From assembly GCA_016715965.1 (NCBI GenBank), contig JADJXG010000001.1, positions 1,307,501-1,371,500 of the forward strand: 64,000 nucleotides of DNA, read 5' to 3'. Made by a program: the position numbers and the translations under genes. The notes under the pieces were generated by a model. That model was not told where the DNA came from. It made no database searches and saw only the letters and a program-made list of their open reading frames with translations. Source of the stretch: Saprospiraceae bacterium (GTDB taxonomy: Bacteria; Bacteroidota; Bacteroidia; Chitinophagales; Saprospiraceae). Numbering within the stretch: position 1 is the stretch's first letter; each line of letters opens with the position of its first letter. Positions 44,370-53,866 of the stretch are shown here, piece by piece.

Positions 44370-47141
44370 TCAGTCATTTCCTTTCACATCAATGACCAAT
44401 CCGCTTGGTTTTTTAAATCCTTTGAGATTGTAAGCGATTCCCAGTAAAAAATAACGACCCAGGACATTGGATTGAATAATGTCGGAGTAATTTGCCTGAG
44501 CAAGGCTGCGAATACCCTTGTTTTTATTTAGAATATCAAAACAACTGAGACTTATCCTCCATTTTTTATCCTTGGAAATGATAGTGGTCAATGAGGCCGT
44601 CCAAAGGGGAACAAAAAATTTCATATCAGAAAAAGTGGATTGTATCAATTGGTAATCGAAATTCGATTTAAACTGAACCCAGTCTTTAAAGTTTAATCCC
44701 ATTTCTGCATAGACTGTTTGATCATTGAAGGATTGATTTAAATCCTTGTTTTGGGTCGATCGGGACTGTGTTTGGCTGATCCGATAGCCCACTATTGCAT
44801 CCACGATGTCTTTGTTTCTATTTTCGATGGCAAGATGAAATCCATAAGCCATCCGATCGGTGGGAAAGGAAAGTTGATTGATGACAGAGATGGCCTTGTT
44901 GTAATTTCCCTTCAGCACCGTTCTAATTTTAATTTTCATGGGTCTAATGGGAGTGTCAAATTCCAATCTACCGGAAAGGGTAGTTTCATTGTTTGTGTTA
45001 ACCGGTGTGAGATATCTAACGAGAGCACTGTCAATAATTATAGACTCTTTTATTTTTTGGCGGGTGTAATTCATTTGCATACTTGCGTACAACATTGTAA
45101 AATTGAACGCTGAGTATTTCATATAGGATAAATTGGCCATGTGCATCAGTTCGGGACGGAGATTCGGATTCCCCTGATATATGGCGAGGGGATTGCTATT
45201 GTTGACAATTGGCTGAAGTTGGCGCAATGCGGGTTCATTAAGTTCTGAGAAATAGTTAAAGTTTAAATTTTCTGAAATTCCAAATCGATACGTCAGAAAT
45301 GCATTTGGCAGGAATGCTTTGAATTGGTTGTTGATGTTGTTTTTATTTTCATTGATCACCCCCGTTAGACTGGAATATTTGTATCTACTGCCGAGGGAGA
45401 AATTTAATTTTTCTCTGTTCAGACTGTAATGAATTCCAAGGTTACTTTGGGTATAATCTCTTTGAAAAAGGGTAGATAAAATCTGATTGCGAATGGGATG
45501 GTCATTGACAATGTCGAAGTAATCGCTGCTTGTTTTGTTGGATTGATTGGCAATGGATGTTTAAAATTCTAGATATTGTTTTTTACCCAGAGGCTCGGTA
45601 TAGGAGCCTTCGGTCTTGTAAAAAAAACCATCGTCGAGACCAATTTGATTTTGTAAAAGATCGTTTGTTTGGAGCATGGGTTCAAAAATCCGGTAAGTAG
45701 AACTTATGTCACCCTCTGAATTGTTTTTTGTGAAATTGATTTGTCCATTGAAGCTATAGGTTCGCCCCGGTTTTCTTGTTTTTTTTTGCCACAATACATT
45801 CGTGTTCATCCGAAACATCTGGTCAGCCATGTCAATGGTATTTTGATTGTCGTTTATTAAACTTAGATCATTGTTATACACCATGCTTTGTCCTACAGAT
45901 TTCGCAAAATTAATACCAAGCGCTCCTGTCGACCGGATGGTTATCATTTGGCTGGAGTCAAATCTGTTTTTCCATCGCAGAGAATAACTTCCAGAACTAT
46001 TTCCCGAAAGTTGCTCATCATTGTTTTTATTGCTAAATCGACGATCCGTCAATAAATTTTCTCTAATGGATGTTTGACGAAGATCATTTTTAAAGTGATT
46101 GCCAAAGACAGATGCTTCTATAGTAGATTTCTTGGAGAAATCTTTGTTAATATTTAGACCGCCAGCATAGGAATTCTGGATCCCCTGGTTGTTGTCCATG
46201 CCAATTGGAAGTCCGGCGTTCTGATCAAGATCAATCGTAAATCCTCCAGAGCCTCCACCGTTCATAAAAGATCCCATCCCACCCATAAAATCAATGTAAT
46301 CTCTGATGGAGAAATTTTGCTCGTTGATGTTGTTGGCCATTCCAATAAATGATGATCTGAGATTGGGAGTAAATCGATTGAGATTTGCCCGGCACTTTAT
46401 TCTTTTTGAACTTCCGGCTGCGATTTCTGTGGTTCCAAAATATCCAACCTTTTTGTCTTCTTTTAATTTGAGATTGATGGATCTTTCTCTTTGTCCATCA
46501 TCAATTCCGGTAAATTCTGATTTGTCAGATTTTCTATCAAAAACCTGTACTTTATCGATGGCATCCGCATCCAGATTTTTTGTGGCAATTTTGGTGTCTT
46601 TGCCAAAAAATTCCTTTCCATCCACCAAGACATTCTCTACTTTTTCACCAAGGGCTTTGACAGATCCGTCCCTTTCGACTTCAATACCTGGAAGTTTGCG
46701 CAATAAATCCTCTGCGACATCTCCAGGTTTTACCTTAAAGGCTGAGGCATTGTACTGAATGGTGTCTTTTCCAAAACTCATTGGACTCAAAAAATCTTTA
46801 ACTTCAATTTCTTCCAACAAATGCGAACTCGTCTTTAACACAATTGAATCCAAATAAGTATCTTTGTCTATGTCGTGCAGGACTAACCAAAATTGTTCAT
46901 ACCCAAGATAGGAAATCTGCAGTAACAAATTACTTTTTTTATCAGTAGAAAATTCAAATTCACCTTTGCGATTCGAGTGCTTAAAATGGATTACGGTAGA
47001 ATCGAATTGATTTAGCAGCACCACAGATGCGTACTCTATTGGTTGCAGATTTTCATCCAGGACAATCCCATGGATTTTTTGAGCAGTCACCTTGAAAAGA
47101 CTGAGGAGGACAATAACATAAAAAACGAGATATGGACGCAT
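44370..47141 (-). pseudogene. TonB-dependent receptor-like barrel gene interrupted by one in-frame TAA
   Basis: The reading frame runs from the ATG at 47141 to the stop at 44370 (924 codons) but contains TAA at 45563-45561 (codon 527). The frame is otherwise unbroken: 45560-45360 continues without a stop (TSIANQSNKTSSDYFD onward) into the open frame that ends at 44370. The first part has a signal peptide, a carboxypeptidase-regulatory domain (about 22-105) and a plug with VENVLVDGKEFFGKD; both parts are outer-membrane barrel sequence. The GLPGLI gene lies just upstream, a common pairing. A nonsense mutation, a sequencing error and recoding are the alternatives. Confidence 0.82.
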
Positions 47142-47150
47142 GTTTCAGAA

Positions 47151-47906
47151 TTAATGTCTCTCTTCTGTGATTATCATTTTTATGCTGCCATTCTTTCCAT
47201 CTGTGGCCCCCATTTCTTTCATTTTGGCCTCTCTGATTTTTTCATATTCTGCTTTGCTTACTTTTTTACCTTTTGTTGGTCTGGTAAATTGGAAAGACTC
47301 GGGTAAATTGTCAATGGATGTTGCTATCGTCATACGGTCGCCATTGTCTGTTTCCAGGGCAAGTATCATGCCTGGCAAACCCGTCATTCCCGATGGTCCG
47401 AAGTTAACAGGTATTTGTGGTGTAAACCACGCGACCACGTTTTTTGAAGTATCCTGAAGGATTGCTTTCTGGCAAGGATAATTTAGAATTGATTTCTGCT
47501 CTCCTGTCATTTTCCATTTATTTTTTGGAAGTTTGTCAGTAATCAGAAAATCCTTTCCCATTAGATCCTGGGATTGAATAAATGTATTCTCAACCGGGTT
47601 AATGTAGATGATGCTTTCAGGAATTTTCATCACAATTTCAAATGTGCCACCACCTTCTTCATGTTTCAATTCCAAATCTTTTGGATTTTCATGGTTTTTA
47701 TACAAGGATTCATCTTTGGTAAAATAAAGGACCTTATCCACTGACTGAGAAGCAGGCATCATTTTGGCCATTTGAGGATTATCATCTCCCAGGTCAAAAT
47801 TTAGTTTGATGGTTTCTTTAAATATAATCTTCCCGGAGTGAATGTTCTGGGAAAAATTCGGAATGGTAATGGCTGCAAAAGCAAGAATAGTTACAATTAA
47901 TTTCAT
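47151..47906 (-). CDS. GLPGLI-family exported protein
   Basis: A 251-residue protein with a signal peptide (MKLIVTILAFAAITIPNFSQ) and the family-defining segment GPSGMTGLPGMILALE (about 160-175). The family is nearly restricted to Bacteroidota, is usually encoded next to TonB-type receptors, and has no established function. I chose the ATG at 47906 because it opens the signal peptide; the frame extends further up to 48023 without support. The stop is 9 bases before the receptor start. A minus-strand TACTTTTG box at 47944-47937 and a tandem operator upstream suggest control by the divergent two-component system. Confidence 0.9.
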   Translation of the reverse strand: MKLIVTILAFAAITIPNFSQNIHSGKIIFKETIKLNFDLGDDNPQMAKMMPASQSVDKVLYFTKDESLYKNHENPKDLELKHEEGGGTFEIVMKIPESIIYINPVENTFIQSQDLMGKDFLITDKLPKNKWKMTGEQKSILNYPCQKAILQDTSKNVVAWFTPQIPVNFGPSGMTGLPGMILALETDNGDRMTIATSIDNLPESFQFTRPTKGKKVSKAEYEKIREAKMKEMGATDGKNGSIKMIITEERH

Positions 47907-47936
47907 TGTTTTAATTTTAGTGATGAAAGAATGGCA

Positions 47937-47944
47937 CAAAAGTA
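47937..47944 (-). promoter_or_regulatory. Promoter -7 element for the GLPGLI/receptor operon
   Basis: On the minus strand TACTTTTG, followed by TGCC, fits TAnnTTTG. The expected start is about 47930, some 24 bases before the ATG at 47906. Confidence 0.55.
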
Positions 47945-47965
47945 GATCTAAGTTTGACAGCCACA

Positions 47966-48005
47966 GGTTAAACAAAGTTGATGCAAGGTTAAATAAGGTT
48001 AATGG
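47966..48005. promoter_or_regulatory. Four-unit tandem GTTRA operator, candidate response-regulator site
   Basis: Four direct repeats read, in order, GGTTAAACAA, AGTTGATGCA, AGGTTAAATA and AGGTTAATGG. Their GTTRA cores begin at 47967, 47977, 47988 and 47998, a period of 10-11 bases that puts all four on one face of the helix, as for OmpR-type regulators. They lie about 35-75 bases upstream of both predicted start sites. Confidence 0.65.
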
Positions 48006-48030
48006 AGGAACAGGGACCCTCAAAAATGAT

Positions 48031-48038
48031 TAATTTTG
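48031..48038 (+). promoter_or_regulatory. Promoter -7 element for the histidine kinase/response regulator operon
   Basis: TAATTTTG, followed by TGAAG, fits TAnnTTTG. Transcription would start near 48045, about 11 bases before the ATG at 48056. Confidence 0.55.
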
Positions 48039-48055
48039 TGAAGTTAATATAAGAA

Positions 48056-49474
48056 ATGAAGGAAAAATCATTTCATAAAAATCATCAGATATCGGCAGGG
48101 ATCAGTCTTTTGCTGCTTGCAGTTTTTTTGGTTTATTATTTAATCAATAGCTACAAAAACGAGAAAGCTCAATTACAGAAGGAAGTACATTATCTTCTCA
48201 CCAATGCTTTCAAAACCGCGGAATCAGAAGTTTTGGATCAGATGATTTTTGAGTTGAAAGGTGTTTCATGGATCAACAAGGAAGAACATTTGCGCTTAAA
48301 TATGGACAAGCCGGAAACAGAAATCCTAACGGTCGATTCTATAGGGAAGCACAATGGAGTGATGAGCCGAACATTGGTGATTTCAAGCAAAGATCATTCT
48401 TTGCAACACACAAAGGATTTGAAAGTAAAGGTCGAACTAAGAAGCGATTCAATTAATCTTGACTCCACAACCCGATTATTTAAATCAAATGAGTCATCAA
48501 GTTTTGAGGCTGTTGAGAAAATTTTTAAAGATAACCTCAGAAAATCAAATCTCAGTATAAAATATCGCATCCAGAAAGACACAGGGTTAAGTGAATTTAA
48601 GAATGGAGAAAGCTACAAAGATGTGTTTACCCAGGATTTTTACAGTATCGACACAGATCACAATCAAGTATATATTTTGAAAGAAATTTTGCCTGAACTC
48701 ATTTTTTCAATATTGCTCTATCTTGTGGTAATCTTTGCATTTGTAAGTATTATACGCTCCGCTAAGAAAGAGAAGGAGTTATATGACATGAAGAATGATT
48801 TTATGAGAAACATGACACATGAGCTAAAGACGCCCATAGCGACCATAGGTGTGGCTCTTGAAGCCATCCAAAGTTTTCATGCTGGTCATGACAAAGAATT
48901 GAGAGATGAATATTACCGGATTGCTGAGGCAGAAAACAAAAAGTTGAATGGTTTGGTGGACAAAGTTTTGCAAGTTTCACACCAAATGGATTCGAACCGA
49001 ATGGATCTGGAAAAGCTTGATATCTGTCAGATCACTGAAGAGATATTGGGTTCTTTTCGATGGAGGGCTGAACAAAAAGGGATTCATTTGCAGTTGGAAT
49101 GCAGTGAAGACAAGCGAGAAATATGGATCAATGCTCAAAATTATATTTTGATTTTGCACAATCTTATTGACAATGCAATGAAGTACAATAAATCACAAGA
49201 CGCGCAAGTAGTCGTTCAGATTATTCGAACGGATGATGAACTTAATGTTAAGGTAAAAGACAACGGAATTCCTATTCCTGAAGATCAGAAGAGTAAAATA
49301 TTTGAAAAATTTTATCGGATTCCTCAAGGAGATGTACATGACGAAAAAGGACACGGACTTGGTTTGTATATTGTGGCTCAGCTTGTCAAATCAATTCATG
49401 GCAGAATTCAATTAAAGACTTCAGAGAGGGGCAATACGTTTGAAATTGCGTTTCCGTTTGAATTAGTACAATGA
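48056..49474 (+). CDS. Membrane sensor histidine kinase
   Basis: A 472-residue kinase. The first membrane helix is at about 12-31, the periplasmic sensor region at about 35-215, and the second helix at about 219-240. The dimerisation/phosphoacceptor domain has MRNMTHELKTPIATIG with phosphorylatable H255. The catalytic ATPase domain contains LIDNAMKYNK (N box), VKDNGIPI (G1) and HGLGLYIVAQ (G2). The sensor region matches no named fold that I recognise. The stop overlaps the response regulator start by 4 bases. It is divergent from the GLPGLI/receptor pair. Confidence 0.95.
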   Translation: MKEKSFHKNHQISAGISLLLLAVFLVYYLINSYKNEKAQLQKEVHYLLTNAFKTAESEVLDQMIFELKGVSWINKEEHLRLNMDKPETEILTVDSIGKHNGVMSRTLVISSKDHSLQHTKDLKVKVELRSDSINLDSTTRLFKSNESSSFEAVEKIFKDNLRKSNLSIKYRIQKDTGLSEFKNGESYKDVFTQDFYSIDTDHNQVYILKEILPELIFSILLYLVVIFAFVSIIRSAKKEKELYDMKNDFMRNMTHELKTPIATIGVALEAIQSFHAGHDKELRDEYYRIAEAENKKLNGLVDKVLQVSHQMDSNRMDLEKLDICQITEEILGSFRWRAEQKGIHLQLECSEDKREIWINAQNYILILHNLIDNAMKYNKSQDAQVVVQIIRTDDELNVKVKDNGIPIPEDQKSKIFEKFYRIPQGDVHDEKGHGLGLYIVAQLVKSIHGRIQLKTSERGNTFEIAFPFELVQ

Positions 49475-50157
49475 TCAAGATCCTTTATATTGAAGACGAA
49501 CCATCACTGGCGAAAATTGTAAAAGAGTCCTTACAGAGTAGATCTTATGAAATCTTGCACCTGTTGGATGGCATGAAGTTGCTTGAATCTTTTCAATCTT
49601 TTCAGCCCGACATCTGTCTGTTTGATGTGATGTTGCCGGTCAAGGATGGATTCACTCTTGGTAAAGAATTGCGCATTCATTACCCAAGCATACCTATTAT
49701 TTTTATTACCGCAAAAAATCAGACGGCAGATGTACTGCAGGGATTTCAAGCAGGAGGGAACGATTATATTAAAAAACCATTTAGCTTGGAAGAGCTAATT
49801 GTTAGAATCAATAATCTTTATCAATTGTGTTATCAAAGTCAAACTCCAGCAGGGTCTGAAAATATGATCTCAATAGGTCGGTATAAATTTTCACCCACAA
49901 GGTTGGAGTTAATTTTGGAATCAGAAGTTAAGCGTTTATCCTATAGAGAGGCACAGCTTTTGGTGATGTTGATTAATCACAAGAACGAAGTGGTCAATCG
50001 AAAGTACATCTTGGATACGGTGTGGGGTGATGATCATTTTTTCAATTCTCGCAATTTGGATGTGTACATTACAAAATTAAGACAATATCTTAAAGAAGAT
50101 AAGCGGGTGCAGATCCTTACTTTGAAAGCAGTGGGATACAGACTTGTGGATGGATGA
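49471..50157 (+). CDS. OmpR/PhoB-family response regulator
   Basis: A 228-residue regulator. The receiver domain (about 1-120) has the acidic pocket IEDE, phosphoacceptor D52 in CLFDVMLP, T80 and K102 in KKPF. A winged-helix DNA-binding domain follows (about 130-227; LSYREAQLLVMLINHKNEVVNR, then NLDVYITKLRQYL and AVGYRLV). OmpR-type domains bind tandem direct repeats, which fits the four-unit operator at 47966-48005. The kinase gene overlaps by 4 bases. The likely targets are its own operon and the GLPGLI/receptor operon. Confidence 0.95.
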   Translation: MIKILYIEDEPSLAKIVKESLQSRSYEILHLLDGMKLLESFQSFQPDICLFDVMLPVKDGFTLGKELRIHYPSIPIIFITAKNQTADVLQGFQAGGNDYIKKPFSLEELIVRINNLYQLCYQSQTPAGSENMISIGRYKFSPTRLELILESEVKRLSYREAQLLVMLINHKNEVVNRKYILDTVWGDDHFFNSRNLDVYITKLRQYLKEDKRVQILTLKAVGYRLVDG

Positions 50158-50356
50158 TTGTAAAGAGAAACCAAACGATAGAATTATTTTGTGTGATTTT
50201 AGAGGTGAAGTACAAATAAAAAGGATGGATCAATCTAAACTCAGCTGATAAATGCAACAAATTAATTATAAAATTGTCCTACTTAGCATTAAAAAATGAC
50301 TCTATCCAGAAACATTGTTTAAAGCATTTTTTTCCTTATCCAGTTAAATTCAAATT

Positions 50357-51481
50357 ATGAACAGAATTGCAATCGTTTTCATGATCCAATTGACCTTGGT
50401 TTCAGTTGTGACAGAATTAAACGCCCAGGCTTTGAGAATTCCCTATTCTACCAACCATGCCTGCATTTCAGGTAGAAAAATTGGAGTCACCGATATCCTC
50501 ATCACATGGAATGCTCCTGGGGTAAAAGGAAGAGAGGGGAAGATTTGGGGAACCGAAATCGCATATTATGGTACTCAGGTGTTGGGTTTTGGATCCAATG
50601 TCCCATCCCCATGGAGAGCCGGTGCAGATGAGTGCACCACCATGTCATTCAGTACGGATGTAACGATCAACGGAAGAAATTTGGCTGCAGGTAAGTACGG
50701 ATTTTTTATTGAATTGTATCCCGATTCTTCAATATTAATCTTTCATAAGAACCACCATAGTTGGGGAAGTTATTTTTACGATTCTACGGATGAGGTATTG
50801 AGAGTGGTGACCAGACAGATTAAGGACCAGAAGAATATGGTGGAAAGATTGGATTTTACCTTTCGAAATCAGACCGATCGATCCGTGGAAATATCCCTGG
50901 AATGGGAATATTGGAGAATTCCTTTTTTGTTGGAAGTAGACCACAAAGCAAACACATTGAAGTATATTAAAGATCAAATGAGTGGGGAGTTAGGTTTTGA
51001 TCCACCCAGTTTGCAGGCTGCTGCCAATTGGTGTCTGCGCAATGAAATCAATTACGAGCAAGCGCTCGATTGGATCATCTCTTCGACCAATCCCAATTTG
51101 GGCGGCTTGCAAACTTTTTCAGCCTTGTCAACAAGATCTGGACTTTTGGAAAAGTTGGGCAAAAAAGAGGAAGCGGTATTATACATGAACCAAGCCATGG
51201 ACAAGGCGACTGCGATCGAACTTCACCAATACGGAAGACAATTGCTGCAGCAAAGAAAAACAACAGAAGCAATGTCTGTATTTGAACTCAACTTTAAGAA
51301 AAACAAAGGAGTCTGGCCAACTCATGTGGGCATGATGCGCGGATTGTCTGCCACAGGAAATCTAAAAAAAGCGCTCGAACACGCCAGACTTGCCCTTCTA
51401 CAAGCCCCGGACGAAATCAATCGGAAGAGTCTGGAGTCCGCGATTAAGAAACTTGAAGCAGGTGAAGCATTGGGAATTTAA
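50357..51481 (+). CDS. DUF2911-domain exported protein with TPR-like C-terminus
   Basis: A 374-residue protein with a signal peptide (MNRIAIVFMIQLTLVSVVTE then LNAQ). Residues about 25-175 are a DUF2911 domain (YSTNHACISGRKIGVTDILITW, WRAGADECTTMSF, LAAGKYGFFIELY), and about 210-360 look like TPR helices (GLLEKLGKKEEAVLYMNQAMDKA, KKALEHARLALLQAP). DUF2911 is a common Bacteroidota secreted domain of unknown function. The gene stands alone downstream of the two-component operon, with a 200-base gap. Confidence 0.85.
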   Translation: MNRIAIVFMIQLTLVSVVTELNAQALRIPYSTNHACISGRKIGVTDILITWNAPGVKGREGKIWGTEIAYYGTQVLGFGSNVPSPWRAGADECTTMSFSTDVTINGRNLAAGKYGFFIELYPDSSILIFHKNHHSWGSYFYDSTDEVLRVVTRQIKDQKNMVERLDFTFRNQTDRSVEISLEWEYWRIPFLLEVDHKANTLKYIKDQMSGELGFDPPSLQAAANWCLRNEINYEQALDWIISSTNPNLGGLQTFSALSTRSGLLEKLGKKEEAVLYMNQAMDKATAIELHQYGRQLLQQRKTTEAMSVFELNFKKNKGVWPTHVGMMRGLSATGNLKKALEHARLALLQAPDEINRKSLESAIKKLEAGEALGI

Positions 51482-51650
51482 TTTATTGTATTATTAAAGA
51501 TTTGAATTCCCAATTTTCAAACCATAACTAAGCTAACAATCATACATACTTGCAGGGTATATACTTTTTGAGTGTCTATGAATCAGGCAGAATTTTGTAA
51601 GCCATACCTATTTTGGTTTCAATCCATTTTCAATTTTCAAAACATCCGAT

Positions 51651-52526
51651 CTATTCTGCTGTTTCCAACCGATATCCAATGCCGTGGACACCAACAATGT
51701 TGACACCAGGATCTGAAGCCAATTTTTTTCTCAATCGGGAGACAAAAACATCGATGCTCCGACCCACTAAAACGCCTTCATCGGCCCAAACTTCCTGAAG
51801 AATAAATTCCCGATCAAGAAGTTTATTCTTGTGCACAATAAACAAATGAAGAAGCTTGGCTTCGCGAAAAGTAAGGGACACTGTGATTTGATTGCAACTC
51901 AGTTTTTGATTGATAAGATCTAGTTTTGAATCTCCAAAATAAATCCAGTTTTGATTTTGGACTTCAGTCTTTTTTGGTATTGCTCTCTTTATTTTGTAAA
52001 TCAATACACCGATAAAACCCATAAGGGCAAAAAGCAATACAGTCTCTTTAAGTCGCCAGACAGATGTAGATTGAGCAGAGGGCAAAAACTCAAGATCAAT
52101 GTAATGACAACCATCTGGTGGAGTTCTTCCCGCACATGGAATTTCGGAGTTTATTGTTAAATCTAACTTGTGAAATCCCAAATCGATGCTATCGTCAGCA
52201 CAACGTTTAATGCTCACGGTATAGCTGGAAGAAATACCGTAAAGATCCAGTGATGATTGTAACAATTCCGGCAGAGCCTCATACGAAAAAGTGTGGTTCA
52301 ATTGAATGCGCCAGTTGGATGTTGCTTTTTGCTGAATGGCGGGTATCCTGCTCATGCTATCTCCGGATAAGCGCAAGAGTTGATCTGCCGTTCTTCTCAA
52401 TGCCAAATTGATTTTATCGTTTTCTTGATTATTTTTCTCAGAATAAGCATTTAACTCACCAAGTAGAAAAACAGCTATTAACCAAAAATATTTTGATTGA
52501 CTTACTTTGAAAGAATGCAAAAACAT
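51651..52526 (-). CDS. Membrane-embedded winged-helix transcriptional regulator (C-terminal DNA-binding domain)
   Basis: A 291-residue protein. A signal peptide/anchor is at about 9-26, a periplasmic domain at about 27-158 carries three cysteines (109, 131, 140), a transmembrane helix is at about 161-180, and an OmpR-type winged helix is at about 194-291 (VSLTFREAKLLHLFIVHKNKL, RSIDVFVSRLRKKLA, GIGYRLE). The DNA-binding domain is C-terminal, the reverse of ToxR/CadC. I chose the ATG at 52526, 22 bases after the stop of the propeller gene; the longer frame to 52760 would overlap that gene by 212 bases. Signal reception through the periplasmic part is inferred. Confidence 0.8.
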   Translation of the reverse strand: MFLHSFKVSQSKYFWLIAVFLLGELNAYSEKNNQENDKINLALRRTADQLLRLSGDSMSRIPAIQQKATSNWRIQLNHTFSYEALPELLQSSLDLYGISSSYTVSIKRCADDSIDLGFHKLDLTINSEIPCAGRTPPDGCHYIDLEFLPSAQSTSVWRLKETVLLFALMGFIGVLIYKIKRAIPKKTEVQNQNWIYFGDSKLDLINQKLSCNQITVSLTFREAKLLHLFIVHKNKLLDREFILQEVWADEGVLVGRSIDVFVSRLRKKLASDPGVNIVGVHGIGYRLETAE

Positions 52527-52548
52527 GCCATAAAAATAGCCATTTGGA

Positions 52549-53565
52549 TCAACATCCATTGAATTTGATGCGTGCCGCAAAAATCCGGTTTTCAGAGACG
52601 GCCAATTGGAAAATATAACCTTCGTCTGCAGGTAATACCAATTGCCAAGATTTACCAAGGTCTGACGAGCGGAAAATACCAAGATCAAAACTACAGAACA
52701 AGTATTGACCTGCCTGAACCATCTCATACAGATCCTTTGATTGAGAAAGGTCTTTTTCAAAAATTAATGGTTTACAATTGGTTTTCAGACTTTTGTCCAT
52801 TCTGGACCAGCTTCGACCTCCGTCCATCGATAGTCTAATTCTGCTGGTTATTCCTTCAGGATTCAAACTCGAAACGTCCTTGGCTCCTAGAATTGCTACC
52901 AAACCATTTTCGATCTTACTGGTGTGTTTAATCAGTGTATTTTCATTGAGCAATTCCTCCCAATCTTCTCCGCCATTTTTCGAACGGATCACCCCGTTCC
53001 TACCACCGGCAATGATGGCTCCATTGGCTTCGAAAATGTCAAGAATCAAGCCTTTGTTGTAAACCAATGACCACGAATTTCCCTGATCGGAAGACTTAAA
53101 AATCCCCTTATCACCTGTGACAAAAAGATGACCAGATTTGGATTCCAGAATCGTATAGATCGTTTGGGTTTCTAACCTGGGAAATTTTTTGGTCCAGATT
53201 CCGGTACCGGGAATGGATTGATAAATCCCATGGTTGTAGCAAACAGCATACAGACCATTTTTACCAGACACAAGATTGAATACAGGCATTTTCAAACCCA
53301 ATTCTTTTTTCCAGGCCGGACTCGATAAGGCGGTACTTGTTTTGTATATTTCATCTTGGTGAGCGACAATGAGTGTATGGTCTTTGGCATGAATGCAATT
53401 AATTTGGATGTCAGTTGGCAAACCATTGCTGATGTCCTGCCAATGATCGCCAAAATCATTGGATTGATAAACCCAGTTAGAAGTATGAGGTAGAGTGGAC
53501 AACTCGATACCCTTGATAAAAAAAGCCTGGCTTAGAAATAAGGCCAAAATCAATTGAATTTTCAT
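52549..53565 (-). CDS. Exported Asp-box (BNR) beta-propeller protein
   Basis: A 338-residue protein with a signal peptide (MKIQLILALFLSQAFFIKG) and five Asp-box hairpins of the S-x-D-x-G-x-x-W kind (SNDFGDHW, SSDQGNSW, SKNGGEDW, SMDGGRSW, SSDLGKSW), so it is a sialidase- or sortilin-like propeller. The catalytic residues of sialidases are not evident, and it is more likely a binding or sensor domain. I chose the ATG at 53565 over one at 53610 because the signal peptide begins there. It is co-transcribed with the downstream membrane winged-helix gene and may be its ligand-binding partner (inference). Confidence 0.78.
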   Translation of the reverse strand: MKIQLILALFLSQAFFIKGIELSTLPHTSNWVYQSNDFGDHWQDISNGLPTDIQINCIHAKDHTLIVAHQDEIYKTSTALSSPAWKKELGLKMPVFNLVSGKNGLYAVCYNHGIYQSIPGTGIWTKKFPRLETQTIYTILESKSGHLFVTGDKGIFKSSDQGNSWSLVYNKGLILDIFEANGAIIAGGRNGVIRSKNGGEDWEELLNENTLIKHTSKIENGLVAILGAKDVSSLNPEGITSRIRLSMDGGRSWSRMDKSLKTNCKPLIFEKDLSQSKDLYEMVQAGQYLFCSFDLGIFRSSDLGKSWQLVLPADEGYIFQLAVSENRIFAARIKFNGC

Positions 53566-53594
53566 CTTACAGTTGTTTAAGTGAATGAATGGCC

Positions 53595-53602
53595 CAAAGG
53601 TA
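53595..53602 (-). promoter_or_regulatory. Promoter -7 element for the propeller/regulator operon
   Basis: On the minus strand TACCTTTG, followed by GGCC, fits TAnnTTTG. Transcription would start near 53588, about 23 bases before the ATG at 53565. Confidence 0.5.
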
Positions 53603-53634
53603 TTTGCCAATATTTTATGAGGCTTCTATTGGAG

Positions 53635-53660
53635 GTAAAACAATGTAAACGAAATGTAAA
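53635..53660. promoter_or_regulatory. Tandem GTAAA repeats, candidate winged-helix operator
   Basis: GTAAA occurs at 53635-53639, 53645-53649 and 53656-53660, spaced 10 and 11 bases; a weaker GTTAT follows at 53666. The last two are within the longer repeat ATGTAAA. The array lies about 47-72 bases upstream of the predicted start of the propeller/regulator operon. The rest of 53661-53866 shows nothing recognisable. Confidence 0.5.
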
Positions 53661-53866
53661 ATACTGTTATGAGATTGGATTTCGAGTTTATCAGGAAGAA
53701 AAAACAGGAAGTAAATCCAGTTTTCTATTGATTGGAGAAAAATCGATCGGCGTAATATTCCATGACCGGCGTGAGGAATTATAGCTTACAATGGAGAGAC
53801 TAATAAAAGAAGATTAAATTTATCAATTTATAAGTACTAACAAACTTTAGGCTTAATAAAAATCAA

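Noticed and set aside
44370..45359. Second half of the receptor as a separate gene starting at GTG 45359
   Set aside because: The frame continues upstream without a stop as far as the TAA at 45561, and the sequence is mid-barrel, so it is part of the interrupted receptor.
52527..52760. Longer N-terminus for the membrane winged-helix regulator
   Set aside because: It would overlap the propeller gene by more than 200 bases and bury the signal anchor; the ATG at 52526 follows the propeller stop by 22 bases.
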